A stretch of DNA of 64,000 nucleotides from Brassicibacter mesophilus (GCF_050433385.1 NZ_JBNPXI010000019.1:1-64000); one strand, 5' to 3'. Shown: positions 8,142 through 15,979, counted from the stretch's first letter. Numbers and translations: made by a program. The notes: a model not told the origin generated them from the sequence alone.

Positions 8142-9593
8142 ATGAGTTCATCATTTTCAGGATTATATATAGGTATTTCAGGACTTTTTGCAAGTCAAAG
8201 GTCTCTTAATACGATATCACATAATATAGCAAATGGGGACAATCCTTTATATGTGAGACAACAGGCAATACATGCTGACTCAAGGTACACCAGAGTTAGT
8301 CTAAAGAATTATACTGGATCAGGGGTAGATGTTCAGCAGATAAGACAGATTAGAGATGAGTTTTTAGATGCAAAGATTCGAAAAGAAGCTTCACAATTTG
8401 GATATTGGGCTTCAAAAGCTAATGTTTTTGACCAAGTAGAAGGTATAGTTAGAGAGCTTTCAGAAGATGCACTTCAAGGAGTTATGAACAAGTTTTGGAG
8501 TTCTTGGGGAGAGGTGTCTAAGGAGCCTGATAGTTTGACAAAAAGAGGACTTTTAAAAGAACATGCTATTGAATTCGTAGGCTCTGTAAACCACATGTAT
8601 AATCAGCTAGAGAGCTTGCAGTACAATCTAGATACAAATGTAAAGAATATGGTAGAAGAGATTAATCAGCTGACAAAAGGTATATCAGAACTAAATACTA
8701 AAATAATGTCATTAGAAGCTTCGGGAATCAGTGCAAACGATTATAGAGACACTAGAAATGGTTACTTAGATAGACTATCACAGATTACAGAGATAGACTA
8801 CTATACTAGTAATAATGGTGCTATAAACGTAACTCTTGGAGGAGCTCATATAATATCTGATGGTGATTTTAGAGAATTAGAAGCTAAAAATAATGGGAGT
8901 CCTTTTGTTGATGTACATTGGAAGGATACTGGTGAACGATTAATTGAAGAAAAGGATATAAAAGGTGGAGAGCTTTTAGGACTATTATACGCTAGAGGAA
9001 GTTTCGGACAAGAGTCTACAATATCTGACACAACCGAATATAAGTATGTAATTCCTACTTTGAAAAAGCAGCTTAATGAGTATGTAAAGGGTATAGCAGA
9101 AGCTATCAACGGTTTGCATAAAACAGGTATTACTCTTACTGGAAATACTGGTATAGACTTTTTTGTCAAACAAGATCCCACTAATTCGCAATGGGCAGGA
9201 AATATAAAGCTAAATGACGTGTTAGATTCATTAAGTGAAATAGCGGCTTCAAGATCTGGAGATGGTGGAAATGGAAAGGTAGCAGAGGATATAGCTAAAA
9301 TAAGAGATGAATTGATTTTCAATGGTAATACAATTCCAGATAACTTCTATAGAGATATAATAACTGATCTTGGAATAGCTGGTAATGAGGCAATAACTAT
9401 GATGAATTCTCATGAGATGGTAATAAATCAGATAGATGGCAGAAGAAAGTCGCTATCAGGGGTATCTTTGGACGAAGAAATGACAGAAATGCTTAAATAT
9501 CAGCATGCATACAATGCAAATGCAAGGATTATAAATGCCATAGATGAGATGGTAGAGAATATTGTTAATAAAATGGGAATAGTAGGAAGGTAG
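8142..9593 (+). CDS. flgK: Hook-associated protein FlgK, first paralogue
   Basis: A 483-residue FlgK. Its N-terminal rod/hook domain reads SGLYIGISGLFASQRSLNTI, then SHNIAN, and its C-terminal domain has MLKYQHAYNANARIINAIDE, then MVENIVNKMGIVGR. FlgK forms the junction between hook and filament on the cell surface. The normally conserved NANTxGYSRQ after SHNIA is changed to NGDNPLYVRQQ, so this copy is the more divergent of the two. Only 8 bases separate it from the second flgK. It could be a specialised junction protein or a decoy retained after duplication; expression from the same operon suggests both are used. Confidence 0.9.
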   Translation: MSSSFSGLYIGISGLFASQRSLNTISHNIANGDNPLYVRQQAIHADSRYTRVSLKNYTGSGVDVQQIRQIRDEFLDAKIRKEASQFGYWASKANVFDQVEGIVRELSEDALQGVMNKFWSSWGEVSKEPDSLTKRGLLKEHAIEFVGSVNHMYNQLESLQYNLDTNVKNMVEEINQLTKGISELNTKIMSLEASGISANDYRDTRNGYLDRLSQITEIDYYTSNNGAINVTLGGAHIISDGDFRELEAKNNGSPFVDVHWKDTGERLIEEKDIKGGELLGLLYARGSFGQESTISDTTEYKYVIPTLKKQLNEYVKGIAEAINGLHKTGITLTGNTGIDFFVKQDPTNSQWAGNIKLNDVLDSLSEIAASRSGDGGNGKVAEDIAKIRDELIFNGNTIPDNFYRDIITDLGIAGNEAITMMNSHEMVINQIDGRRKSLSGVSLDEEMTEMLKYQHAYNANARIINAIDEMVENIVNKMGIVGR

Positions 9594-9601
9594 GAGATAA
9601 T

Positions 9602-11074
9602 ATGAGTTGGTTAGGTTTTAACACGGCAGTTTCAGGACTATTAGCAAGTCAAAGAAAACTATATGTTACAAATCATAATATTGCAAATGCTAATACAAAA
9701 GGCTACTCAAGGCAAGTAACTACTCAGGATGCCACTACCCCACATCGTCTGCCAGGTATTGGGTTTGTAGGAACAGGTACTAATATTAGATCAGTAGATA
9801 GAGTACGTGATTCGTATTTGGATTATAAATTTAGAACAGAGAATGCTCCCTTAGGTGAGTGGGAGATAAAAAGAAATACTCTTTTGGATATAGAGCATGT
9901 CTTAAAAGAAACTGACAACGAGGGGCTAAGTAATTATGTGGATGGCTTTTTTAAGTCATTAGGGAATTTGAATAATAACCCTGGTGATGATTCCTATAGA
10001 ATACCAGTTAAAGAAAGTGCCATTGCTATGACAAATCATCTCAATGAGACTGTAAATAAATTATATAATTTGCAGAAAGACATAAATTATCAGGTAGGTG
10101 CTCAGATTAAAAAAGTAAATGACATAGGATACCAGATAAAAAACTTAAATGAGCAGATATTTAAACAAGAAATAGATGGTAAAACGGCTAATGACTTAAG
10201 AGACCAAAGAGATCTACTAGTAGGAGAGCTATCTAAGATAGTAAATGTGCAAGTAAGTGAGCAAAATGGTCAGTACAGAGTGGCTATAGGAGGAATTTCT
10301 TTAGTAGATCATTCAAATTTAAGTAAGCTAAAATATCCTCCTAACACGGTTGATGATGGACTAACAGGAGTAAAGCTTGCTCAAGTTGAATGGGAAAACG
10401 GCAATAAAGTAACTTTGAAAAGTGGAGAGTTAAAAGGACTGTTAGATGCAAGAGATGGACAAGGCGAGAATGGTGAATATGGTGGAGTCCCTTATTATGT
10501 AAAGAGACTTGATGAGTTTGCAAGAGTGTTTGCTGAGCAGATAAACAAAGTACACAGAGAAGGCTATACTTCTGATGGTTCTGCAGGTGGAGATTTTTTT
10601 GAAGCACTGGGTGGTGGAAGTATAAGGGCAGATAATATTTCTTTAGCTCAAGCAATAAAAGATAGCGTAAATAACATAGCTGCAGGACGAAATCCAGAGA
10701 ATCCTCCTACACCAACTGATCCAAATGGCATAGAAAATAATAAAAACATACAAGAACTGCTAAAGCTTAGAGAAAGCAAAGAGTTTTTCAGTGGAGGTAT
10801 GTATGCCCAAGGAACACCAGAAGATTACATAACATCTATAACATCAACACTTGGTGTTGACAGCCAATACGCCATAAGAATGAAAGATAACCAAGAAATA
10901 ATAGTAGATAGTGTTGAAACAAGAATAGATTCTGTATCAGGAGTGGATTTGGACGAAGAGGTACAAGATATGATTATGTTTATGAAGACCTATAATGCAT
11001 CAGCAAAGATGATAAATACATTAGATGCCATACTTGATACGACTGTAAACCGGTTAGGCTTAGTAGGTAGATAA
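9602..11074 (+). CDS. flgK: Hook-associated protein FlgK, second paralogue
   Basis: A 490-residue FlgK with the family N-terminus (FNTAVSGLLASQRKLYVTNH, NIANANTKGYSRQ) and C-terminus (MFMKTYNASAKMINTLDAIL, then DTTVNRLGLVGR). It keeps the canonical NANTxGYSRQ motif and is the better match to typical FlgK. It shares the same length and end motifs with the preceding gene but the middle regions differ strongly, so the duplication is old. FlgK is exported unfolded through the flagellar apparatus with FlgN help and placed at the hook tip. flgL follows after 34 bases. Confidence 0.93.
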   Translation: MSWLGFNTAVSGLLASQRKLYVTNHNIANANTKGYSRQVTTQDATTPHRLPGIGFVGTGTNIRSVDRVRDSYLDYKFRTENAPLGEWEIKRNTLLDIEHVLKETDNEGLSNYVDGFFKSLGNLNNNPGDDSYRIPVKESAIAMTNHLNETVNKLYNLQKDINYQVGAQIKKVNDIGYQIKNLNEQIFKQEIDGKTANDLRDQRDLLVGELSKIVNVQVSEQNGQYRVAIGGISLVDHSNLSKLKYPPNTVDDGLTGVKLAQVEWENGNKVTLKSGELKGLLDARDGQGENGEYGGVPYYVKRLDEFARVFAEQINKVHREGYTSDGSAGGDFFEALGGGSIRADNISLAQAIKDSVNNIAAGRNPENPPTPTDPNGIENNKNIQELLKLRESKEFFSGGMYAQGTPEDYITSITSTLGVDSQYAIRMKDNQEIIVDSVETRIDSVSGVDLDEEVQDMIMFMKTYNASAKMINTLDAILDTTVNRLGLVGR

Positions 11075-11108
11075 TATAAAAGATTTGCAAAGGGTAGAGG
11101 TGAATATA

Positions 11109-12044
11109 TTGAGGATAACAAATAATATGCTTGTTAGAAATATGATGGGTAACTTGAATAAGAACAAGAGAAGAATGGACAAACTTCAAAAGCAGTACCA
11201 GTCAGGTAAACTGTTTCAGCTTCCTTCAGATAACCCTATAGGAGTATCAAAGAGCTTAAAGCTGTATACAGACAAATCTAAGATAGAGCAATATAAGACA
11301 AATTTAAGAGACGCTATAGCTTGGATGAATACTACTGAAGATGCTTTAACTCAGATTGGAGAAGTAATGAAGAGAACTTTTGAGTTAACAGAAAAGGCAG
11401 CAAATGGGACTTATTCAGAAGAAGACTTACAAGCTATTTCTGCAGAAATGAAGGAGCTAAGAAATCAGGTGATTCAGGCAGCAAATACTACACATGCAGG
11501 ACGTCATGTGTTTACCGGATATAAAACAGATGAAACATTATTAGATAAAGATGGTAACTATGTAGTAGATTTAGAAAACACTGAGATTTCAAACTATAAT
11601 GTAGGGGTTTCTGAAAACATAGCAGTAAATACAATAGGGATTAAGGTTTTTGGTGTGGGTGCCGCAGAAAATTATGATGCTGCTAACGTCAATAGCGGTG
11701 ATAAAGCCTATGTTGTACAATTATTTGATGATATAATAACTGCATTGGATTCTGATCCTCCAGATACAGATGTCATAAGAGGAAGCATGAACAAAGTAGA
11801 AGATATACTAGAAAATTCCTTAGCAGTGAGAGCTGAAATAGGAGCTAAAACCAACCGCCTTGAAATGACACAGAATAGATTAGAGTCAGATGACGTAAAC
11901 TTCACAAGACTGCTATCAGAAAATGAAGATGCAGACATGGCAGAGGTTATTATGAATTTTAAGATGGCAGAAAGTGTATATTTGGCCTCGATGTCAGCTG
12001 GATCAAGGATAATACAGCCTAGCTTGGTAGATTTTTTAAGATAG
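11109..12044 (+). CDS. flgL: Flagellar hook-associated protein FlgL
   Basis: A 311-residue FlgL (HAP3), the adaptor between FlgK and the filament. The N-terminus MRITNNMLVRNMMGNLNKNK and the C-terminal MAEVIMNFKMAESVYLASMS, then IIQPSLVDFLR, are typical and flagellin-like. I chose the TTG at 11109 because it yields the family start MRITNNML and has AGAGGTG at good distance. The gene belongs to the flgM-to-csrA operon and precedes the DUF6470 gene by 30 bases. Confidence 0.92.
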   Translation: MRITNNMLVRNMMGNLNKNKRRMDKLQKQYQSGKLFQLPSDNPIGVSKSLKLYTDKSKIEQYKTNLRDAIAWMNTTEDALTQIGEVMKRTFELTEKAANGTYSEEDLQAISAEMKELRNQVIQAANTTHAGRHVFTGYKTDETLLDKDGNYVVDLENTEISNYNVGVSENIAVNTIGIKVFGVGAAENYDAANVNSGDKAYVVQLFDDIITALDSDPPDTDVIRGSMNKVEDILENSLAVRAEIGAKTNRLEMTQNRLESDDVNFTRLLSENEDADMAEVIMNFKMAESVYLASMSAGSRIIQPSLVDFLR

Positions 12045-12074
12045 ATAATTGCTTTATAGTGAAGGATGATAAGT

Positions 12075-12626
12075 ATGCCTCTTAGTATAACTACTATAAA
12101 AGGTCAAATAGGTATCAAAACAACAAATGCATATCTGGACATAAGGCAGCCTAAAGGGGAACAGTCTATAAGACAGGTTAAACCTCAGATGATAGTAGAT
12201 AGGGAAATGCCAAAAGTACTAATAGATCAATCTCAACCTTTTTCAGAAGCAGGACGTAAGAGCTGGGCGGAGTTTGCTGCTGAATATGCACAGCTAGGAC
12301 GACAACAAGCCTTAGAAGGTATAGCTAGAATAGTAGATGATGGGAACAGAATGGCTCAGATTCAAAGGAAAATGCCTGATGCTATACCAGAAATAGCATT
12401 CAAGAATGCTATGCCTAAGCAGCACGAGTTTAATTTTGCTTTGATGCCAACCAGCAGACCAAAGATAGAGGTAACAGGTCATTTAAACATTGATTGGCAG
12501 CTAGGGGGAGTAGAATATAGCTATACTCCTAGAAATCCTGTAGTGGAATACAGCCCAGGTAAAGCAGAGATATATATGAAGCAGTATCCAGACATAGAGA
12601 TTAAGTATGTAGATACAAGGATATAA
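12075..12626 (+). CDS. yviE: YviE-like flagellar operon protein (DUF6470)
   Basis: A 183-residue protein of the DUF6470 (YviE) family, which sits between flgL and fliW in many Firmicutes. Typical elements are IGIKTTNAYLDIRQPKGEQS near the start, IDQSQPFSEAGRKSWAEF in the middle and the beta-rich tail with VEYSYTPRNPVVEYSPGKAE. No biochemical role is established; gene order ties it to filament assembly. I prefer the ATG at 12075 over 12066, since GAAGGATG then has proper spacing. A palindrome lies between it and fliW. Confidence 0.85.
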   Translation: MPLSITTIKGQIGIKTTNAYLDIRQPKGEQSIRQVKPQMIVDREMPKVLIDQSQPFSEAGRKSWAEFAAEYAQLGRQQALEGIARIVDDGNRMAQIQRKMPDAIPEIAFKNAMPKQHEFNFALMPTSRPKIEVTGHLNIDWQLGGVEYSYTPRNPVVEYSPGKAEIYMKQYPDIEIKYVDTRI

Positions 12627-12634
12627 TTTTAGAT

Positions 12635-12674
12635 GTAAGGGGACATTCCTGTGAATTTAGGGGTGTCCCCTTAC
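12635..12674. repeat. Palindromic element between yviE and fliW
   Basis: Perfect 11-base inverted repeat GTAAGGGGACA (12635-12645) and TGTCCCCTTAC (12664-12674) around an 18-base loop. No T-run follows, so it is not a standard terminator. The GGGGACA...TGTCCCC design resembles REP-like palindromes spread by TnpA-REP transposases in Firmicutes (inference). In the RNA it would form a stable hairpin about 20 bases before the fliW start. Confidence 0.6.
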
Positions 12675-12694
12675 CTTAAAAAAGGAGGCTAAAA

Positions 12695-13147
12695 ATGAAA
12701 CTTTCAACAAGACATTTTGGAGATATAACGATAGATGAAAAAAATATTATAAACTTTATTGATGGTGTACCAGGCTTTGAAGAACAAAAGAGATTCATTA
12801 TAATAGATAATCAAGACGATGAAATACCATTTAAATGGCTCCAGTCATTAGATGACACTGATCTTGCTTTTATCATAATCAACCCTTTTCTCTTTAAAGA
12901 GGACTATGAATTTGACATACCAAAGATAGCCATAGAAAAACTTAAAATAAAAGAAGAAAAAGATGTATTAGTTTACTCTATAGTAGTAATACCTGAGGAT
13001 ACTGCAAAGATGACTGCAAACCTTTTAGGACCTTTGATAATAAACACAAAAGAAATGCTAGGAAAGCAGATAGTGCTTGACAATGACAGATATACTACAA
13101 AGCATTTTATATTAGAAGAGTCAAAAGTTAAAGGTAAGGAGGAATAG
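12695..13147 (+). CDS. fliW: Flagellar assembly factor FliW
   Basis: A 150-residue FliW. Typical pieces are MKLSTRHFGDITIDEKNII, FIDGVPGFEEQKRFIII, PFKWLQSLDDTDLAFIIINP and LLGPLIINTKEMLGKQIVLD. FliW binds either flagellin or the translational repressor CsrA; when flagellin builds up in the cell, FliW is occupied and CsrA blocks flagellin translation. csrA follows after 3 bases and flagellin comes next, which is the classic arrangement. The ribosome site is AAAGGAGG. Confidence 0.96.
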   Translation: MKLSTRHFGDITIDEKNIINFIDGVPGFEEQKRFIIIDNQDDEIPFKWLQSLDDTDLAFIIINPFLFKEDYEFDIPKIAIEKLKIKEEKDVLVYSIVVIPEDTAKMTANLLGPLIINTKEMLGKQIVLDNDRYTTKHFILEESKVKGKEE

Positions 13148-13150
13148 CAT

Positions 13151-13378
13151 ATGCTAATACTTACCAGAAAAACAGAGGAGAGCATCATAATAAACGACAA
13201 TATAGAGATAGTAGTAGTCGGTATAGAGGATGGAAAAGTAAAATTAGGTATAAAAGCACCAAAGGAAGTGGATATACATAGAAAAGAAGTATTCCAGTCA
13301 ATACAGATAGAAAACAAGCAAGCAGCAGCATCTAATGATGCAGATTTCAGTCAATTAAAGAATATTCTCAAAAAATAA
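13151..13378 (+). CDS. csrA: Carbon storage regulator CsrA
   Basis: A 75-residue RNA-binding protein starting MLILTRKTEESIIINDNIEI and continuing VVVGIEDGKVKLGIKAPKEV with DIHRKEVF, all diagnostic for CsrA. It dimerises and binds GGA motifs, typically one in a hairpin loop and one overlapping the Shine-Dalgarno site of flagellin mRNA. Both kinds of site are visible in the leader of the next gene. The partner antagonist FliW is encoded directly upstream. The C-terminal tail after VFQSI is slightly longer than in enteric CsrA, as usual in Firmicutes. Confidence 0.97.
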   Translation: MLILTRKTEESIIINDNIEIVVVGIEDGKVKLGIKAPKEVDIHRKEVFQSIQIENKQAAASNDADFSQLKNILKK

Positions 13379-13410
13379 AAATTTTTTATAAAAAATAATT
13401 AATAAAACAC

Positions 13411-13437
13411 TAAAGTAGCGTAAACATATGTCGATAT
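13411..13437 (+). promoter_or_regulatory. Sigma-D promoter of flagellin
   Basis: TAAA at 13411-13414, a spacer of exactly 15 bases and GTCGATAT at 13430-13437 match the sigma-D consensus TAAA-N15-GCCGATAT with one change. It leaves a flagellin leader of about 115 bases that contains the CsrA sites. Confidence 0.88.
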
Positions 13438-13515
13438 ATATACTGAGAAAACAAAATTTTTATATAATCTGGCCAGAATATAAAAATTATCTACAAAATT
13501 CGTCAATAGGCGATA

Positions 13516-13554
13516 TGGCAAGGATGCCAAAATAATAACAAAATTCAAGGAGGA
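13516..13554 (+). promoter_or_regulatory. CsrA-binding sites in the flagellin leader
   Basis: A hairpin TGGCA-AGGA-TGCCA (13516-13529) presents GGA in a four-base loop, the preferred CsrA target. A second GGA pair lies in the Shine-Dalgarno sequence AAGGAGGA (13547-13554), 6 bases before the ATG. The two sites are about 28 bases apart, matching the known two-site design of the Bacillus subtilis hag leader, where a CsrA dimer bridges both and blocks ribosome binding. Confidence 0.85.
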
Positions 13555-13560
13555 ATAAAA

Positions 13561-14403
13561 ATGAGAATTAATAACAACTTAATGGCTGTTAATACACACA
13601 GACAATTAGGTATCACAGGTGGATACCAAACAAAAGCAATGGAAAAATTATCATCAGGATTAAGAATCAACAGAGCAGGAGATGACGCAGCTGGTCTATC
13701 AATCTCTGAAAAAATGAGAAACCAAATAAGAGGTTTAAATCAAGCATCAGCTAACTCACAAGATGCTATATCTTTAATCCAAACAGCTGAGGGTGCTTTA
13801 ACTGAAACTCACAATATCCTTAAGAGAATGAGAGAGCTAGTAGTTAAAGCTGGTAACGCTGGAACATTAGAAACTGAAGACATTACATCAATTCAAGATG
13901 AAATAACAGAGCTTAACAAAGAGCTTAGTGGTATAGCAGAACGTACTGAATTCAATGGTAAAAAATTACTTGATGGATCTTTTACTAGTGGAAAAGGAGT
14001 TTTCCAAATAGGTGCTAATACAAGCCAAACATTAAAATTAGCTATACATACATCAGGCTCTAATGGAGTATCAGCTACTGATTTGGGAGTAAACGATATT
14101 AAATTCACATCTGGAACTCCTACTTCTATAAATTCTGGTTTAGCTAAAGTCGATAATGCAATAGAGCTTATTTCAGGATTACGTTCTAAGCTTGGTGCTA
14201 ATCAAAATAGACTTGAATACACTATCAAAAACTTAGACAATGCTTCAGAAAACCTACAAGCAGCAGAATCAAGAATTAGAGATACTGATATGGCAAAAGA
14301 AATGGTAGAATTCACTAAGCAAAACATTCTACAACAAGCAGCACAGGCTATGTTGGCTCAAGCAAATTCTCAACCAAATGGAGTATTACAGCTTCTAAGA
14401 TAG
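13561..14403 (+). CDS. hag: Flagellin (upstream complete reading frame)
   Basis: A 280-residue flagellin with intact D0/D1 ends: MRINNNLMAVNTHRQLGITG and KLSSGLRINRAGDDAAGLSI at the N-terminus, ISGLRSKLGANQNRLEYTIK and a final QPNGVLQLLR at the C-terminus. The surface-exposed middle is short. It is the filament subunit, exported with FliS and probably glycosylated by the Maf and sugar genes downstream. Transcribed from its own sigma-D promoter and controlled by CsrA. The oddity is at the 3' end: immediately behind the stop codon lies a group I intron core and then a second copy of the last 14 codons, so this C-terminus may be the unspliced or a replaced version. Confidence 0.96.
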   Translation: MRINNNLMAVNTHRQLGITGGYQTKAMEKLSSGLRINRAGDDAAGLSISEKMRNQIRGLNQASANSQDAISLIQTAEGALTETHNILKRMRELVVKAGNAGTLETEDITSIQDEITELNKELSGIAERTEFNGKKLLDGSFTSGKGVFQIGANTSQTLKLAIHTSGSNGVSATDLGVNDIKFTSGTPTSINSGLAKVDNAIELISGLRSKLGANQNRLEYTIKNLDNASENLQAAESRIRDTDMAKEMVEFTKQNILQQAAQAMLAQANSQPNGVLQLLR

Positions 14404-14785
14404 AGAATTTGAAAGGGTCCCTTAAGGGGTAACCTTTAAGTGTAAATCGGGTGAATTGCTGGAACTTTCTAAAGTCTTCTTTCCTACAACGGAACTGGAA
14501 ACGGTAAGCGTGAAAGGTTGAAAAAAAGAAGGATGTAACAATGGATAATCAGCAGCCAAGCTCCTGTACCGAAAGGTTGGAGAAGGTTCAACGACTAAGA
14601 CGAACGGCCTACGGCAAATCGTAGGGAACGGTGACCACGCCATTCCGAAAATTGTACGGCTATGAGGTCTGTAGGGGCAGAGGTGTCCTCGAAGTACCCG
14701 ACAACCGAAATTAATTTAGAATTGAGAATTAAGGAATCGGTTGAAGATATAGTCTGGCAGATATCGAAAGATATTTGATGGTCCG
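14359..14785 (+). other. Group I intron (subgroup IA-like) at the flagellin 3' end
   Basis: The conserved core can be paired by eye. P3 is TCGGGT (14447-14452) with ACCCGA (about 14696-14701). P4 lies in element P, GAATTGCTGGAAC (14453), with element Q, AATCAGCAGCCAAGCTCC (14547). P6 is CTCC...GGAG. P7 is GACTA in element R, GTTCAACGACTAAGAC (14587), with TAGTC in element S, AAGATATAGTCT (14744). P8 is CAACCGA...TCGGTTG and P9 is GATATC-GAAA-GATAT. Extra hairpins between P7 and P3 point to subgroup IA. A 3' splice site after G14785 fits, because the following bases encode a flagellin tail. The 5' splice site is uncertain. After T14358 would restore the family C-terminus, aided by CAAGCAAA at both borders. 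After T14418 the site would lie in the 3' UTR, with a U-G pair in a P1-like hairpin. The stated start assumes the first. Confidence 0.85.
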
Positions 14786-14830
14786 CAAGCAAACCAATCA
14801 CCTCAAGGAGTACTTCAATTATTAAGATAG
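14786..14830 (+). other. Second flagellin C-terminal coding segment (3' exon)
   Basis: Directly behind the intron, 14 codons and a stop read QANQSPQGVLQLLR, the standard flagellin ending. The upstream frame ends QANSQPNGVLQLLR. Joined after GCT at 14358 this segment yields the normal family C-terminus. It has no start codon of its own and would be untranslated without splicing. Confidence 0.8.
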
Positions 14831-14863
14831 TTTATTAAAATATCTTAATAATTGAAGATATAT

Positions 14864-14896
14864 AAAAGTCAGAGAAAATATTTTCTCTGACTTTTT
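14864..14896 (+). terminator. Flagellin terminator, probably bidirectional
   Basis: Perfect inverted repeat AAAAGTCAGAGAAAAT / ATTTTCTCTGACTTTT with T-runs on both strands. It lies behind the 3' exon, so the intron is inside the flagellin transcript, and it also ends the convergent endonuclease gene. Confidence 0.9.
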
Positions 14897-14920
14897 AGCA
14901 TTTAAAGATTACTTTATATA

Positions 14921-15979
14921 TTAAAGTCTACCCTCTTGTCGTAATCGTCTAATTTTGTCCACAGTTCCCCAATAAGTTTTATTTAATTTTTCGGCTATTT
15001 CCTTATCTTTACAGCCTTTTTTCTTCAAACAAATTATTATATATTCATCATTTTGGGAATAACCATTATCAATTACTTTAAGAGACCCAATGCTAATTTT
15101 ATTGTAAATATTAGTTTGAGCAAGTTCTTTTCTTTTTTGTAATAATCTTTCTTCTACATTTACTTTGTATCTCATACAGTCGATTTCTTTAACATATGGA
15201 CTTACAAGTTCAATAAATTTCATAAGTTCATTTCTTCTAGATATATTAAGGATGTAATTTTGTCCATCAGGTCTTTTCTTTAAATCAAAGCATATATCAA
15301 ACTGATTATCAATATGTTTTTTAAGGATTATGTTTTCTTCTAGTGAAAAAGATAAAGAATATAATAAAACTTGAGGGAAAATATATATTTCATCTTTAAC
15401 CTTTGATGAAGAATTTATTATAAGGCTCCCATCATCCATATACAAGCAAGCAAGGCCAATAGGATGATCTAATAAAGATATATTTTCTTGAGTGATAGTC
15501 TTTACTCCATTTATGTAAAATAAATTATAAAGCTCAGTATATATTGGATGGCTAATAGAGGAAAGCTTACCGTATTTACAGTTGTTATTAAATTTAAACC
15601 CTACATTTTTCAATTTTTCTGCCTTCCATTTTCTGTAGTCTATTTGGCTGTTCCCTCCATGTTCTCTATAGTGTGCATTCTTACTTCTACCATATAGCGC
15701 GAAGCTACCATCTCCAAGTAGACTTCCTATAATTATGTTTCTTTCTGTTTGGTTTAGACTAAGTGAGGTAATGCTTTTTTCAAAATTCTCTTTTCTTTTT
15801 TCTTGGAGGTTGTTATATAAGTTATTCATATAACAATCATCTTTTTTAATGCCTAATCTATTTGCTCTTGATCTCAAAGCGCATACAGTCATATTAAGTC
15901 TTGCTGCTAGTTCATTTGTATCTGTTTCAGGATAGTTCTTAATAATATAATCATTAATATTTTCTTTTGAAATAGACAC
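14921..15979 (-). CDS. LAGLIDADG homing endonuclease, free-standing
   Basis: A 352-residue protein with two LAGLIDADG helices, IIIGSLLGDGSF (about residue 82) and IGLACLYMDDGSL (about residue 176). Each carries the acidic residue that binds the catalytic metal, so it may act as a single-chain enzyme. An N-terminal Myb-like unit (TNELAARLNMTVCALRSRAN) and a C-terminal HTH-like unit (KDKEIAEKLNKTYWGTVDKI) flank the catalytic part. I chose the GTG at 15979 because AAGAAGGTG precedes it by 5 bases; longer starts have no ribosome site. The gene is not inside the intron but beyond the flagellin terminator and on the opposite strand. Such a pair suggests collaborative homing, in which the nuclease cuts intron-less flagellin genes and spreads both. 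Confidence 0.9.
   Translation of the reverse strand: MSISKENINDYIIKNYPETDTNELAARLNMTVCALRSRANRLGIKKDDCYMNNLYNNLQEKRKENFEKSITSLSLNQTERNIIIGSLLGDGSFALYGRSKNAHYREHGGNSQIDYRKWKAEKLKNVGFKFNNNCKYGKLSSISHPIYTELYNLFYINGVKTITQENISLLDHPIGLACLYMDDGSLIINSSSKVKDEIYIFPQVLLYSLSFSLEENIILKKHIDNQFDICFDLKKRPDGQNYILNISRRNELMKFIELVSPYVKEIDCMRYKVNVEERLLQKRKELAQTNIYNKISIGSLKVIDNGYSQNDEYIIICLKKKGCKDKEIAEKLNKTYWGTVDKIRRLRQEGRL

Noticed and set aside
12635..12674. Palindrome before fliW as rho-independent terminator
   Set aside because: No T-run follows the stem; treated as a REP-like repeat instead.
14422..14801. Two minus-strand frames over the flagellin 3' region
   Set aside because: They cross the intron core pairings, have no ribosome site and no protein-like pattern.
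14863..14920. Endonuclease gene as part of the intron
   Set aside because: The intron 3' end, the second flagellin tail and a strong bidirectional terminator all lie between the core and the nuclease gene.
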